64,000 nt of DNA. Origin: Paracoccus chinensis. GTDB taxonomy: Bacteria; Pseudomonadota; Alphaproteobacteria; Rhodobacterales; Rhodobacteraceae. Under the pieces are notes generated by a model. That model was not told where the DNA came from, made no database searches, and worked only from the letters and a program-made list of their open reading frames with translations. Positions 54,620 to 62,706 of the stretch are shown piece by piece. How positions within the stretch are numbered: the stretch's first letter is position 1; each line of letters begins with the position of its first letter. Location of the stretch: NCBI RefSeq assembly GCF_900102885.1, contig NZ_FNGE01000007.1, forward strand, positions 124,001-188,000, read 5' to 3'. Both the position numbers and the translations under genes were made by a program.

Positions 54620-55677
54620 TCCTCTTCTCCCGCAAGGGCAACGGCGACCAGGGGGACGCGGTCGCGCTTGCGGTTCAACTCGAAAAGCCCCATCGCGGTC
54701 CAGCCGACCAGCGTGGTTTCGGTGCCGTCCGCCTTGAAGGCGGCGCGCAGTACCTGCTCCAGCGTGCCACGGTCGCGCTTGGGCATCGGCGCGAAGTCGA
54801 TCACCACCTGCCCGCCCAGGCCTCGCAGGCGCAGCTGCCGCGGCAGGTCGCGGGCCAGCGCGATATTGGCCTTGAGCGCGGCTGCGGGCGAGGTGTCCCG
54901 GCCGGTGTTCACGTCCACGGCGACCAGCGCGCGGGTAGACTCGATCACGGCAAAGCCACCACCGGGCAGGTCGAGTTCGGGGTCCAGAAGTGCCTCGATC
55001 GCGGCGCTGACACCATGGACGTCAAAGGCACCCTCGCTGTCGTCCACGTCGTCGGGGGGCGGGTCGGCCCAGTCGATCCAGGCGGCGCGCCAGGGCTGCT
55101 CGGCATCGACCAGCAACTCGGGACGGCCCTGCGCGTCCGACATCACGGCGATGGCAAGCGCCACCAGTCCTTCGAGTTCCTCGTCGATCGTCTCGTTGTC
55201 GGCGCCGGCCGCCGCACTGCGCATGACAAGGCCGAAGCTTTCGGGCGCGCCCTCCAGAGCAGCCGTTCCCAAGGTGGACAATCGCCCGCGCTGCTCCTCG
55301 TCCCTGATGCGGCGAGACACGTTCACACCGGGCGCGCCTGGCGTGACGATGGCGTTCTGGCCGCGGAACAGCACGCGCTGGCTGACAGGAATCGCCTTGC
55401 CGTCGTCGGGTGCGCCCGTGACCTGCACGATCAGGCTCTGCCCTTCGGACAGGCCCTTGGCGTCGCGCAGGAAGCCGCGCTCGCCGTCCGGCAGGCGGAC
55501 GAAGACACCGCCCTGCCCCTTGACCAGCCGGTCCACGACAGCGCGGCAGATGGCGCCCGGCGGCAGCGTGGTCAGGGCGCTGAGATCCAGCAGCAGATCC
55601 TCGACCCGCCCGTCAACCATCAGGGCAGCGGCCTCGCGGCCCCATTGATGGCCCAGGACGACCTGACGACCCTTCAT
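54616..55677 (-). CDS. ribonuclease E/G family protein
   Basis: The 353-residue endoribonuclease of the short RNase E/G type has an S1-like N-terminus ([18 protein letters not shown]) and the two catalytic metal Asp residues in VAVDVNTG and [12 protein letters not shown]. The zinc-link Cys motif of RNase E is missing, and the C-terminal scaffold is absent. ATG at 55677 is chosen since AAGGAG lies eight bases upstream, spanning the maf stop. The maf-rne/rng-yacG order is typical of alphaproteobacteria. Confidence 0.88.
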   Translation of the reverse strand: MKGRQVVLGHQWGREAAALMVDGRVEDLLLDLSALTTLPPGAICRAVVDRLVKGQGGVFVRLPDGERGFLRDAKGLSEGQSLIVQVTGAPDDGKAIPVSQRVLFRGQNAIVTPGAPGVNVSRRIRDEEQRGRLSTLGTAALEGAPESFGLVMRSAAAGADNETIDEELEGLVALAIAVMSDAQGRPELLVDAEQPWRAAWIDWADPPPDDVDDSEGAFDVHGVSAAIEALLDPELDLPGGGFAVIESTRALVAVDVNTGRDTSPAAALKANIALARDLPRQLRLRGLGGQVVIDFAPMPKRDRGTLEQVLRAAFKADGTETTLVGWTAMGLFELNRKRDRVPLVAVALAGEEE

Positions 55678-55681
55678 GTGC

Positions 55682-56251
55682 TTACTCCTTCGCGGTGGCC
55701 GGGGTGATCCCGCAGGCCGACAGCAGCACGGATGTTTCGGACAGAGGCAAACCCACGACGGCGCTGAACGATCCCTGCATCCAGGCCACGAAGGCGCCTG
55801 CGGGTCCCTGGATGCCATAGCCGCCCGCCTTGCCGCGCCAGTCGCCACCCGCGACATAAGCCGCGATCTCGGCATCCGACAGCTGGCGCAGGCGCACCAC
55901 GGTGTCGACCAGCCTGTGGCGGGCATGGCCTTCGGCCATGACAGTGATCGAGGTCATGACGTGATGACGACGGCCCGACAGCAGGCGCAGGAACGCCGTG
56001 GCTTCAGCCGCGTCCACAGGCTTGCCCAGAATGCGGCGGCCCGCGACGACGGTGGTGTCGGCACCCAGAACCACGCCGGGCTCGACAGCGGCAACGGCGG
56101 CGGCCTTCTCGGCGGCCATCCTCGCGACATAGGCACGGGGCGATTCGCCCCTGCGGGGGGATTCGTCGATGTCGGCGGGAACAACGGCATCAGGGGTGAT
56201 GCCGATCTGGGCCAGCAGCTCGATCCGGCGCGGACTGGCCGAAGCCAGCAC
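55682..56251 (-). CDS. maf: Maf family nucleoside triphosphate pyrophosphatase
   Basis: The 189-residue enzyme hydrolyses dTTP/UTP or modified nucleotides and is a housecleaning or septum-related protein. It has [12 protein letters not shown] at the start, [10 protein letters not shown], and [12 protein letters not shown]. The start is GTG at 56251. It follows infA by 19 bases. Confidence 0.9.
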   Translation of the reverse strand: MLASASPRRIELLAQIGITPDAVVPADIDESPRRGESPRAYVARMAAEKAAAVAAVEPGVVLGADTTVVAGRRILGKPVDAAEATAFLRLLSGRRHHVMTSITVMAEGHARHRLVDTVVRLRQLSDAEIAAYVAGGDWRGKAGGYGIQGPAGAFVAWMQGSFSAVVGLPLSETSVLLSACGITPATAKE

Positions 56252-56270
56252 GAATCGCTGCCGGTCCGCC

Positions 56271-56489
56271 TTACTTGAAGCGGTAATTGATCCGCCCCTT
56301 GCTGAGGTCGTAGGTGTTCATTTCCACCTGGACCTTGTCGCCGGCGAGAACACGGATGCGGTTCTTGCGCATCTTGCCTGCCATATGCGCGATGATCTCA
56401 TGGCCGTTTTCGAGCTCGACCCGGAACGTCGCGTTGGGCAGGAGTTCCTTCACCACGCCGGGGAATTCGAGCATCTCTTCCTTGGCCAT
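56271..56489 (-). CDS. infA: translation initiation factor IF-1
   Basis: The 72-residue OB-fold protein has [19 protein letters not shown] and the end [13 protein letters not shown], the standard IF-1 sequence. It binds the ribosomal A site during initiation. AGGAGAG upstream of ATG at 56489. First gene of the infA-maf-RNase-yacG run. Confidence 0.96.
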   Translation of the reverse strand: MAKEEMLEFPGVVKELLPNATFRVELENGHEIIAHMAGKMRKNRIRVLAGDKVQVEMNTYDLSKGRINYRFK

Positions 56490-56718
56490 GATCTCTCCTG
56501 TCTGGAGCCCGCCAGTCGCGGACCTTGGCCATATGCCGTCAAGCCTTGCCTTTTTCAAGAGGAAAGCCCTGCAAGGACGCAAGCTTGCCTGCGTCCGCGC
56601 GCCGCGCCCCACCCGCAACGGCGCATCATCTGCCGATCGGTGAATTTTTCCTCTTGCAGCCCCCCGCCGCCTTGGCTAAATCCCCCTCCACCGGCGGCGG
56701 AAGCAACCGGGACGGAGC

Positions 56719-56793
56719 GCGGGCGTAGCTCAGGGGTAGAGCATAACCTTGCCAAGGTTAGGGTCGTGAGTTCGAATCTCATCGCCCGCTCCA
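56719..56793 (+). tRNA. tRNA-Gly (GCC)
   Basis: The 75-base gene has acceptor GCGGGCG/CGCCCGC, D-arm TAGCTCAGGGG, anticodon loop TTGCCAA (GCC) on the TAACC/GGTTA stem, T-loop TTCGAAT and an encoded CCA end. A strong terminator follows. Confidence 0.97.
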
Positions 56794-56799
56794 ACATCA

Positions 56800-56831
56800 A
56801 AAAGGCCGGTCGCAAGACCGGCCTTTTGCTT
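56800..56831 (+). terminator. Rho-independent terminator after tRNA-Gly
   Basis: AAAAGGCCGGTC (56800-56811) and GACCGGCCTTTT (56816-56827) are perfect arms around GCAA, and the sequence continues TTGCTTTT. It lies between the tRNA and the convergent dehydrogenase gene, so it can work in both directions. Confidence 0.9.
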
Positions 56832-56885
56832 TTCCGCCATGGCCCGAGGAAAAAGCCCCGCGACCTGGCGGCGCGGGGCAAAGGC

Positions 56886-57887
56886 TTACAGCATCGAGGG
56901 CAGTACCAGGTCCGGCGGGCGGTGGCCGTCGGCAAAGGTCTTGATGTTGATGATGACCTTCTCGCCCATCTCGATCCGGCCCTCGGTGGTGGCCGAGCCC
57001 ATGTGCGGCAGCATCACCACGTTCGGGGCCTCGCGCAGGCGGGGGTTGATGTCGTGCCCATGCTCGAAGACATCAAGGCCCGCGCCCGCAAGCTCTCCGG
57101 CGCGCAGCATCCGGGTCAGGGCGTTCTCGTCGATGACCTCGCCGCGCGAGGTGTTCACGATCACCGCCGAAGGCTTCATCAGCTTCAGCCGCCGCGCGTT
57201 CAGAAGGTGGAAGGTGGACGGCGTGTGCGGCGCGTTGATCGACAGGATGTCCACGCGCGCCAGCATCTGGTCGAGGCTTTCCCAGTAGGTCGCGCGCAGC
57301 TCGGCCTCGACCTCGGGGCGAAGGCGGCGGCGGTTGTGGTAATGGACCTGCATCCCGAAGACATTGGCCCGTCGCGCGACCGCCTGCCCGATCCGGCCCA
57401 TGCCCAGAATGCCCAGCCGCTTGCCCCCGATCCGGCCGCCAAGATGCGCGGTGGGAGCCCAGCCCTCCCAGCGGCCGGTCTGCATCTCGGCCAGACCTTC
57501 CGGGATGCGGCGGGTGACGGCCAGCATCAGCGCAATCGCCATGTCGGCGGTGTCCTCGGTCACAACTCCGGGGGTGTTCGTGACCTGGATGCCGCGCTGG
57601 CGGGCGCTTTCCACGTCGATGTGATCGACCCCGGCGCCATAGTTGGCGATCAGTTTCAGCCGCTCGCCCGCCTGTCCCAGCAGCCGCGCGTCGATCTGGT
57701 CGGTGACGGTGGGGACCAGCACGTCGCTGTCCTTCAGGGCCTGGACCAGCTCGTCGCGGCTCATGCGGACATCGACCTCGCGCAGCGACACGTCGAACAG
57801 TTCGGCCAGGCGCGATTCGACGGCTTGGGGCAGGCGGCGGGTCACGGTGACCTTCAGCCGATCACGCGTGGGTGCGGTGCCAGCCAT
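56886..57887 (-). CDS. D-isomer 2-hydroxyacid dehydrogenase (glyoxylate/hydroxypyruvate reductase type)
   Basis: The 333-residue NAD(P)-dependent enzyme has LKLIANYGAGVDHIDV, the Rossmann motif GILGMGRIGQAVARRA, the catalytic Arg in VNTSRGEVID, Glu in the FEHGHDINPRL part and His in MLPHMGSAT. This fits the GyaR/GhrB-like group. Reduction of glyoxylate or hydroxypyruvate is inferred. The start at 57887 is supported by MAGTAPTRDRLKVTVTRRLP; the frame beyond it is antisense to the SH3 gene. Confidence 0.9.
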   Translation of the reverse strand: MAGTAPTRDRLKVTVTRRLPQAVESRLAELFDVSLREVDVRMSRDELVQALKDSDVLVPTVTDQIDARLLGQAGERLKLIANYGAGVDHIDVESARQRGIQVTNTPGVVTEDTADMAIALMLAVTRRIPEGLAEMQTGRWEGWAPTAHLGGRIGGKRLGILGMGRIGQAVARRANVFGMQVHYHNRRRLRPEVEAELRATYWESLDQMLARVDILSINAPHTPSTFHLLNARRLKLMKPSAVIVNTSRGEVIDENALTRMLRAGELAGAGLDVFEHGHDINPRLREAPNVVMLPHMGSATTEGRIEMGEKVIINIKTFADGHRPPDLVLPSML

Positions 57888-58016
57888 GTGACCTCTCTTC
57901 CAATACCACGTTGCGTTTGGCAAACTTACCGTCAGGCGGGGCAGGCACAAGGCCCCGGGGCCACGCGCCCGACAGGCAGACAGGCGCCGCGCGCCGCGGC
58001 AGGCAAGGACGACGAC

Positions 58017-58697
58017 ATGACATTGCGATCCGTGACCCGATCGGTGGCGGAGGCGTGCGTGGCACGGCTGCGCCGCCCCGCAATGGCCGCAGCGGGCACG
58101 GGACTGCTGGCCGCCGGGCTGGCGATGACGCTGCCGGCCCAGGCGCAGAGCCCCCGGTCGAGCGGCGACGGGGCGGCCTCTGCCGAGGCGCCCGCGATCC
58201 AGATCAACCCCGGCGACGTATCCGCAGACTCCCTGATCAGCCGCCACCAGGACAAGCCGCGCGATCCGAACCGCGGGCCCGTCACGAACCTGCCCCTGCC
58301 CCGCTATGTCAGCCTGAAGGGCGGCGAGGGGAACGCCCGGCGCGGGCCGTCGCTGTCTCACCGCATCGACTGGGTCTTCCGCCATCCGGGAATGCCCCTG
58401 CGGGTCGTGGCCGAATTCGGCCACTGGCGCCGGGTCGAGGACCAGGACGGCGCTGGCGGCTGGGTGCATTACTCGCTGCTGTCCGGCGTGCGGACGGCCA
58501 TCGTCACGACCGACATGGCCGAACTGCGCAGCCGTCCCGACGCCAACGGCTCGGTGCTGGCGCGGGCCGAGGCGGGCGCGATCGTCCGGTTGCACGAATG
58601 CAGCATCGACTGGTGCCGCGTGTCGGGCGGGGGCGAAAAGGGGTGGGTCCCCAAGACCTCGCTGTGGGGCGTGGATCCCGAGGAAACCCGAGAGTAA
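58017..58697 (+). CDS. exported SH3-domain protein
   Basis: The 226-residue protein has an N-terminal signal or anchor segment (AGTGLLAAGLAMTLPAQAQ) and two bacterial SH3 modules: LPLPRYVSLKGGEGNARRGP to HYSLLSG and then ELRSRPDANGSVLARAEAGA to GWVPKTSLWG. This is the SH3_4/YgiM-like family seen in envelope proteins. The ATG at 58017 is used; the frame extends upstream without family support. Confidence 0.82.
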   Translation: MTLRSVTRSVAEACVARLRRPAMAAAGTGLLAAGLAMTLPAQAQSPRSSGDGAASAEAPAIQINPGDVSADSLISRHQDKPRDPNRGPVTNLPLPRYVSLKGGEGNARRGPSLSHRIDWVFRHPGMPLRVVAEFGHWRRVEDQDGAGGWVHYSLLSGVRTAIVTTDMAELRSRPDANGSVLARAEAGAIVRLHECSIDWCRVSGGGEKGWVPKTSLWGVDPEETRE

Positions 58698-58710
58698 CCC
58701 TTTCGTCCCG

Positions 58711-58736
58711 CACCCCGGACCCATGCCCGGGGTGCC
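58711..58736. terminator. strong hairpin between convergent genes
   Basis: GCACCCCGG (58711-58719) and CCGGGGTGC (58728-58736) are perfect 9-base arms with an 8-base loop, 13 bases after the SH3 gene and before the end of the convergent lipoprotein gene. No T-run. Confidence 0.5.
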
Positions 58737-58774
58737 GGCGCGGACCGGTCAGATGCCGTGCCGGGCGGGCCCGG

Positions 58775-59212
58775 TCACATGCAGCGATAGTAGGTCAGCG
58801 TGGTCGCGCCTTCGGTCAGCCGCATCACGCCGGGGCGGATCGAGATGTTCAGCTGGCGGTTCGCCGCGCCCGAGCAGCCCAGCGAGACCGAAGTGTAGTT
58901 CGTCTGCACCTCGGACGAGCCCACGGTGCATTCCGCGGTCGGGAAGGTGAACTTGTTGCCCTGGATGGTCAGGCGGCCTTCGCTGGCGGGATCGCCGCAC
59001 TGCGAGGCGACGAGGTTCCAGGTGCCGTCCAGCGTGTCCGCGCCGGGGGTGCCGGCGGTCGCTTCCGGAGCGGCGGGGGCGATTTCGGGACCGTCCACGA
59101 CCGTGACCGGCTCGGAGCCGGGGGTGCTGACGGTGGTGACGGTCGCGCCAGGCATGCAGGCCGACAGCGACAAGGCCGCGGCGACGGCCAGAACGGGCTT
59201 CAGATAGGTCAT
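58775..59212 (-). CDS. lipoprotein with AprI/Inh-like beta-barrel domain
   Basis: The 145-residue product has a lipobox LSAC (Cys19) after the signal MTYLKPVLAVAAALS. A Pro/Thr-rich linker (20-60) is followed by a domain TLDGTWNLVASQCGDP to LTYYRCM, which resembles the AprI/Inh metalloprotease-inhibitor barrel with its two Cys. The family assignment is by pattern only. Confidence 0.6.
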   Translation of the reverse strand: MTYLKPVLAVAAALSLSACMPGATVTTVSTPGSEPVTVVDGPEIAPAAPEATAGTPGADTLDGTWNLVASQCGDPASEGRLTIQGNKFTFPTAECTVGSSEVQTNYTSVSLGCSGAANRQLNISIRPGVMRLTEGATTLTYYRCM

Positions 59213-59405
59213 TTTTCGGTTACTCCCACTTGAACAACGATCGGCCCCGGGCCGCGTCACCCTTCAACGTCGCAAGCGTGGGATTTCGTTCCCTGTTTTC
59301 CAAAGAGAAATTGCAGCAGCAGCGAGTCGCCGGCGCATTGCGGCTTTGGCGACACATAGGCGGCGGCTTGCCTGCCGCGCTGAATGCGCACCCGCTCACA
59401 TCCGT

Positions 59406-60557
59406 TCACGCGCCGTTGATGGAATGTTCGCCCCCGCAGACCGGGCAGTCGGCGCGGCGCGGGATGCGAACACTGCGCGTGTCGCCCCATAACCCGTCAA
59501 GGATCAGCATGCGCCCCCGCAGTCCCGCGCCCGCGCCGCTTTCGGGAATGCGGGCCAGTTCCTTGATCGCCTCAAGCGCCATCAGCCCGCCGACGACGCC
59601 CGGCAGGGCGCCGACGACGCCCGCCTCGGCGCAGGACAAGGCAAGGCCTGGCGCGGGCGGCTCGGGGAAGACGCAGGCAAGGCAGGGCGCGCCGCGCGCG
59701 GGATCGTAAAGCGCGACCTGCCCTTCCCATTGCGCGATCGAGCCCGCAAGCAGCGGCACGCCCGCCGCGACGCAGGCCGCGTTGACCGCCTGGCGCGAGG
59801 CGAAACTGTCGGTCCCGTCGATCACGAGATCATGGTCCGCGACCAGTTCGGCGTCCCCTGCCCCGATGCGGCGGACCAGCGCGGTCACGCCGACATGGGG
59901 GTTCAGCCGGTTCAGCACCTGGGCGGCGGCCTCGACCTTGGGGCGGCCGATGTCGGCGGTGGAGAAGATTACCTGCCGCTGCAGGTTCGACAGCCCGACC
60001 GTATCATCGTCCGCCACCGTGATCCGCCCGACGCCCGCCGCCGCCAGATACATCAGCACCGGTGCGCCCAGGCCGCCCGCACCCACGACCAGCACGCGCG
60101 AGGCCCGCAGCCGCCGCTGCCCCGCCCCGCCCAGTTCCCTCAGGACGATGTGGCGGGCATAGCGGTCCAGTTCGGCATCGCTGAGCGGCTGGGCCGGATC
60201 TGCGGGCATCGCCTCGCGGACGGATGCTGCTTGAACCGGGCTGACCGTGGGCGGTGCAGGCGGTTCGGCCCTGCCTCGGGGCCGAGCCACGGTCAGACCC
60301 GCGCCCGCAGGCTGCTGTTCGCGGGCGCGCCGCCGCAGACGTCCGATCAGTGCGGCATAGCCCGCGCCCAGCGCCGCAAGGCCCACGGCCGGGACCCACA
60401 GATCCGAGGGCATCAGCCCCTGCCCCCCCTGGTGGCGCTGCCACAGGCCCGCCACTCCGGCCAGCCAGATCGCCGCCAAAATAGCAGCCAGTACCCCGGC
60501 CCCGAAGCGGCGGGCGACGACGATCCCCGCAACGACCAGCAGCAGCGTCCACAGCAT
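59406..60557 (-). CDS. membrane-anchored ThiF/MoeB-family E1-like adenylyltransferase
   Basis: The 383-residue protein starts with two membrane segments (about residues 2-35 and 52-70), then a linker, then a ThiF/MoeB/HesA domain: RHIVLRELGGAGQRRL, nucleotide loop VVGAGGLGAPV, VADDDTVGLSNLQRQ, DGTDSFASRQAVN and zinc pairs CLAC and CPVC. It adenylates the C-terminus of a ubiquitin-like sulfur carrier (ThiS or MoaD). N-terminal membrane anchoring is unusual for E1-like enzymes. It starts 1 base after the dut stop. Confidence 0.88.
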   Translation of the reverse strand: MLWTLLLVVAGIVVARRFGAGVLAAILAAIWLAGVAGLWQRHQGGQGLMPSDLWVPAVGLAALGAGYAALIGRLRRRAREQQPAGAGLTVARPRGRAEPPAPPTVSPVQAASVREAMPADPAQPLSDAELDRYARHIVLRELGGAGQRRLRASRVLVVGAGGLGAPVLMYLAAAGVGRITVADDDTVGLSNLQRQVIFSTADIGRPKVEAAAQVLNRLNPHVGVTALVRRIGAGDAELVADHDLVIDGTDSFASRQAVNAACVAAGVPLLAGSIAQWEGQVALYDPARGAPCLACVFPEPPAPGLALSCAEAGVVGALPGVVGGLMALEAIKELARIPESGAGAGLRGRMLILDGLWGDTRSVRIPRRADCPVCGGEHSINGA

Positions 60558-60558
60558 C

Positions 60559-61035
60559 TCAGACCCCCGTCGAGCCGAAACCGCCCATCCGCCCGCTTGT
60601 GCGCGAGAACTCGGCCACCTCGACCAGCGCCGGGCGGACCACGGGGACGAACAGCATCTGCGCGATCCGCTCTCCGGGCTGGATGAGGATGGGCGCGCTG
60701 TCCGGCGGGTTGCGGTTCCAGGCGCTGATCAGGATCTCGTCGGTGTAGTCGGCGTCGATGAGGCCTACGGCATTGCCCATCACCAGCCCCTTGCGGTGCC
60801 CGAGCCCCGACCGCGGCAGGATCACCGCCGCAAGGTGCAGGTCGGCCATGTGCAGCGCGATCCCCGAGCGCACCAGTTCGGCCGGGGCGCCGGGTTGCAG
60901 CACCAGGGGCGCGTCGAGGCAGGCGCGCAGGTCCAGCGCCGCCGCCATGGGCGTCTGCCAGTCGGGCAGGCCCCAGTTGCGCAGGCGGGCGTCCAGCACC
61001 TTCAGTTCCACGGGCGGGCAGGCTTGCATCGGCAC
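60559..61035 (-). CDS. dut: dUTP diphosphatase
   Basis: The 158-residue trimeric dUTPase has motif 1 AALDLRACLD, motif 2 LPRSGLGHRKGL, motif 3 GLIDADYTDEI, motif 4 GERIAQMLFVP and motif 5 RTSGRMGGFGSTGV. It converts dUTP to dUMP. The start may be GTG at 61035 or ATG at 61029; neither has a good ribosome site. Confidence 0.93.
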   Translation of the reverse strand: MPMQACPPVELKVLDARLRNWGLPDWQTPMAAALDLRACLDAPLVLQPGAPAELVRSGIALHMADLHLAAVILPRSGLGHRKGLVMGNAVGLIDADYTDEILISAWNRNPPDSAPILIQPGERIAQMLFVPVVRPALVEVAEFSRTSGRMGGFGSTGV

Positions 61036-61179
61036 ACTCGAGCTTGGGTCAGCCCCCCCACTTAAGCCATCACCCGCCCAAGGTCACGGGCAGGGCCCGG
61101 CCTTGCGGGCTCTTGCCTTGCCCCTTGCCGGGCGGGGCCGTAAAAACCCGGCACTTCAGGCCGCCGAAAGACACCCTTC

Positions 61180-62706
61180 ATGTCCAACCCCCGCCCCGTC
61201 GTCCTTTGCATCCTCGATGGCTGGGGGATTGCCGCGCGCCCCGAGTTCAGCGCCCCCGACCAGGCCGCGACCCCGAACATGGACCGGCTGCGGCGGGACT
61301 GCCCCAGCTCGACCCTGATCACCTACGGGCCGGACGTGGGGCTGCCGCGCGGGCAGATGGGCAATTCCGAGGTCGGGCACACCAACATCGGCGCGGGGCG
61401 CGTGGTGGCGATGGACCTCGGCCAGATCGACCTCGCGATCGAGGACGGCAGCTTCTTCGAGAATCCCGGCATCCGCGGCTTCGTCGACCGGCTGCGCGCG
61501 GCGGGCGGGACGGCTCACCTGATGGGCGTTGTTTCGGATGGCGGCGTGCACGGCCACATCGCCCATGTGGTCGCGGCCTGCAAGGCGGTGGCCGACCAGG
61601 GCCTGCCAGTCGTGCTGCACGCGATCACCGACGGCCGCGACGTGCCGCCCAAATCGGCGCTGGGCTTTGTCACCGAACTGGCGGGCAACCTGCCCGAGGG
61701 CGTCACGATCGGCACCGTCACGGGGCGCTATTACGCGATGGACCGCGACAACCGCTGGGACCGCGTGGCGCGCGCCTATGGTGCCATCGTGCGCGGCCAG
61801 GGGCTTCATGCCGCCGACGCCCCGACCGCCGTGTCCGAGGCCTATGCGCGCGGCGAGACGGACGAGTTCATCGCGCCCACAGTCCTGCCGGGCTATGCCG
61901 GCGCGCGGGACGGCGACGGCTTCTTCTGCCTGAACTTCCGCGCCGACCGCGCGCGCGAGATCATGGCCGCCATCGCCCAGCCGGGCTTTGCCGAGTTCGA
62001 CGTGACCGGCCGCCCCGCCTGGGCCGGGGTGCTGGGAATGGTCGATTACTCGACACGTCACGACGAATACATGACCGCTGCCTACCCCAAGCGGCAGGTG
62101 ACGAACACGCTGGGCGCCTGGGTGGCCTCGCACGGGCGGCGCCAGTTCCGGCTGGCCGAGACCGAGAAATACCCGCATGTCACCTTCTTCCTGAACGGCG
62201 GAAAGGAAGCGCCCGAACCCGGCGAGGACCGCCACATGCCGTCCAGCCCCAAGGTCGCGACCTATGACCTTGCCCCGGAGATGGCGGCGGACGAAGTGTC
62301 GGACCGGCTCGTGCAGGCCATCGACGAGGGCTACGACCTGATCGTGGTGAATTTTGCCAATCCCGACATGGTGGGCCACACCGGCAGCCTGCCCGCCGCA
62401 ATCCGCGCCTGCGAGGCGGTGGACCGGGGCCTTGGCCGGATGCTCGAGGCGCTGGACCGCGCGGGGGGCGCGGCGGTCGTCATCGCTGACCACGGCAATT
62501 GCGAGATGATGGTGGACCCCGCGACCGGCGGTCCCCACACGGCGCATACCACCAACCCCGTGCCGGTCATCGTCTATCGCGGCCCGCAGGGTGCGTCACT
62601 GCGTGCGGGCGGGCGGTTGGCCGACGTGGCGCCCACGGTGCTGGACCTGATGGGCCTGCCCCTGCCGCCCGAGATGACCGGGCGCAGCCTGATCGAGCGG
62701 CCATGA
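61180..62706 (+). CDS. gpmI: 2,3-bisphosphoglycerate-independent phosphoglycerate mutase
   Basis: The 508-residue glycolytic enzyme has VVLCILDGWG at the start, the phosphorylated Ser63 in MGNSEVGHTNIG, and the metal-binding DHGNCEMM near residue 435. Alkaline-phosphatase-superfamily two-metal enzyme. It overlaps the next gene by 4 bases (ATGA). Confidence 0.96.
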   Translation: MSNPRPVVLCILDGWGIAARPEFSAPDQAATPNMDRLRRDCPSSTLITYGPDVGLPRGQMGNSEVGHTNIGAGRVVAMDLGQIDLAIEDGSFFENPGIRGFVDRLRAAGGTAHLMGVVSDGGVHGHIAHVVAACKAVADQGLPVVLHAITDGRDVPPKSALGFVTELAGNLPEGVTIGTVTGRYYAMDRDNRWDRVARAYGAIVRGQGLHAADAPTAVSEAYARGETDEFIAPTVLPGYAGARDGDGFFCLNFRADRAREIMAAIAQPGFAEFDVTGRPAWAGVLGMVDYSTRHDEYMTAAYPKRQVTNTLGAWVASHGRRQFRLAETEKYPHVTFFLNGGKEAPEPGEDRHMPSSPKVATYDLAPEMAADEVSDRLVQAIDEGYDLIVVNFANPDMVGHTGSLPAAIRACEAVDRGLGRMLEALDRAGGAAVVIADHGNCEMMVDPATGGPHTAHTTNPVPVIVYRGPQGASLRAGGRLADVAPTVLDLMGLPLPPEMTGRSLIERP

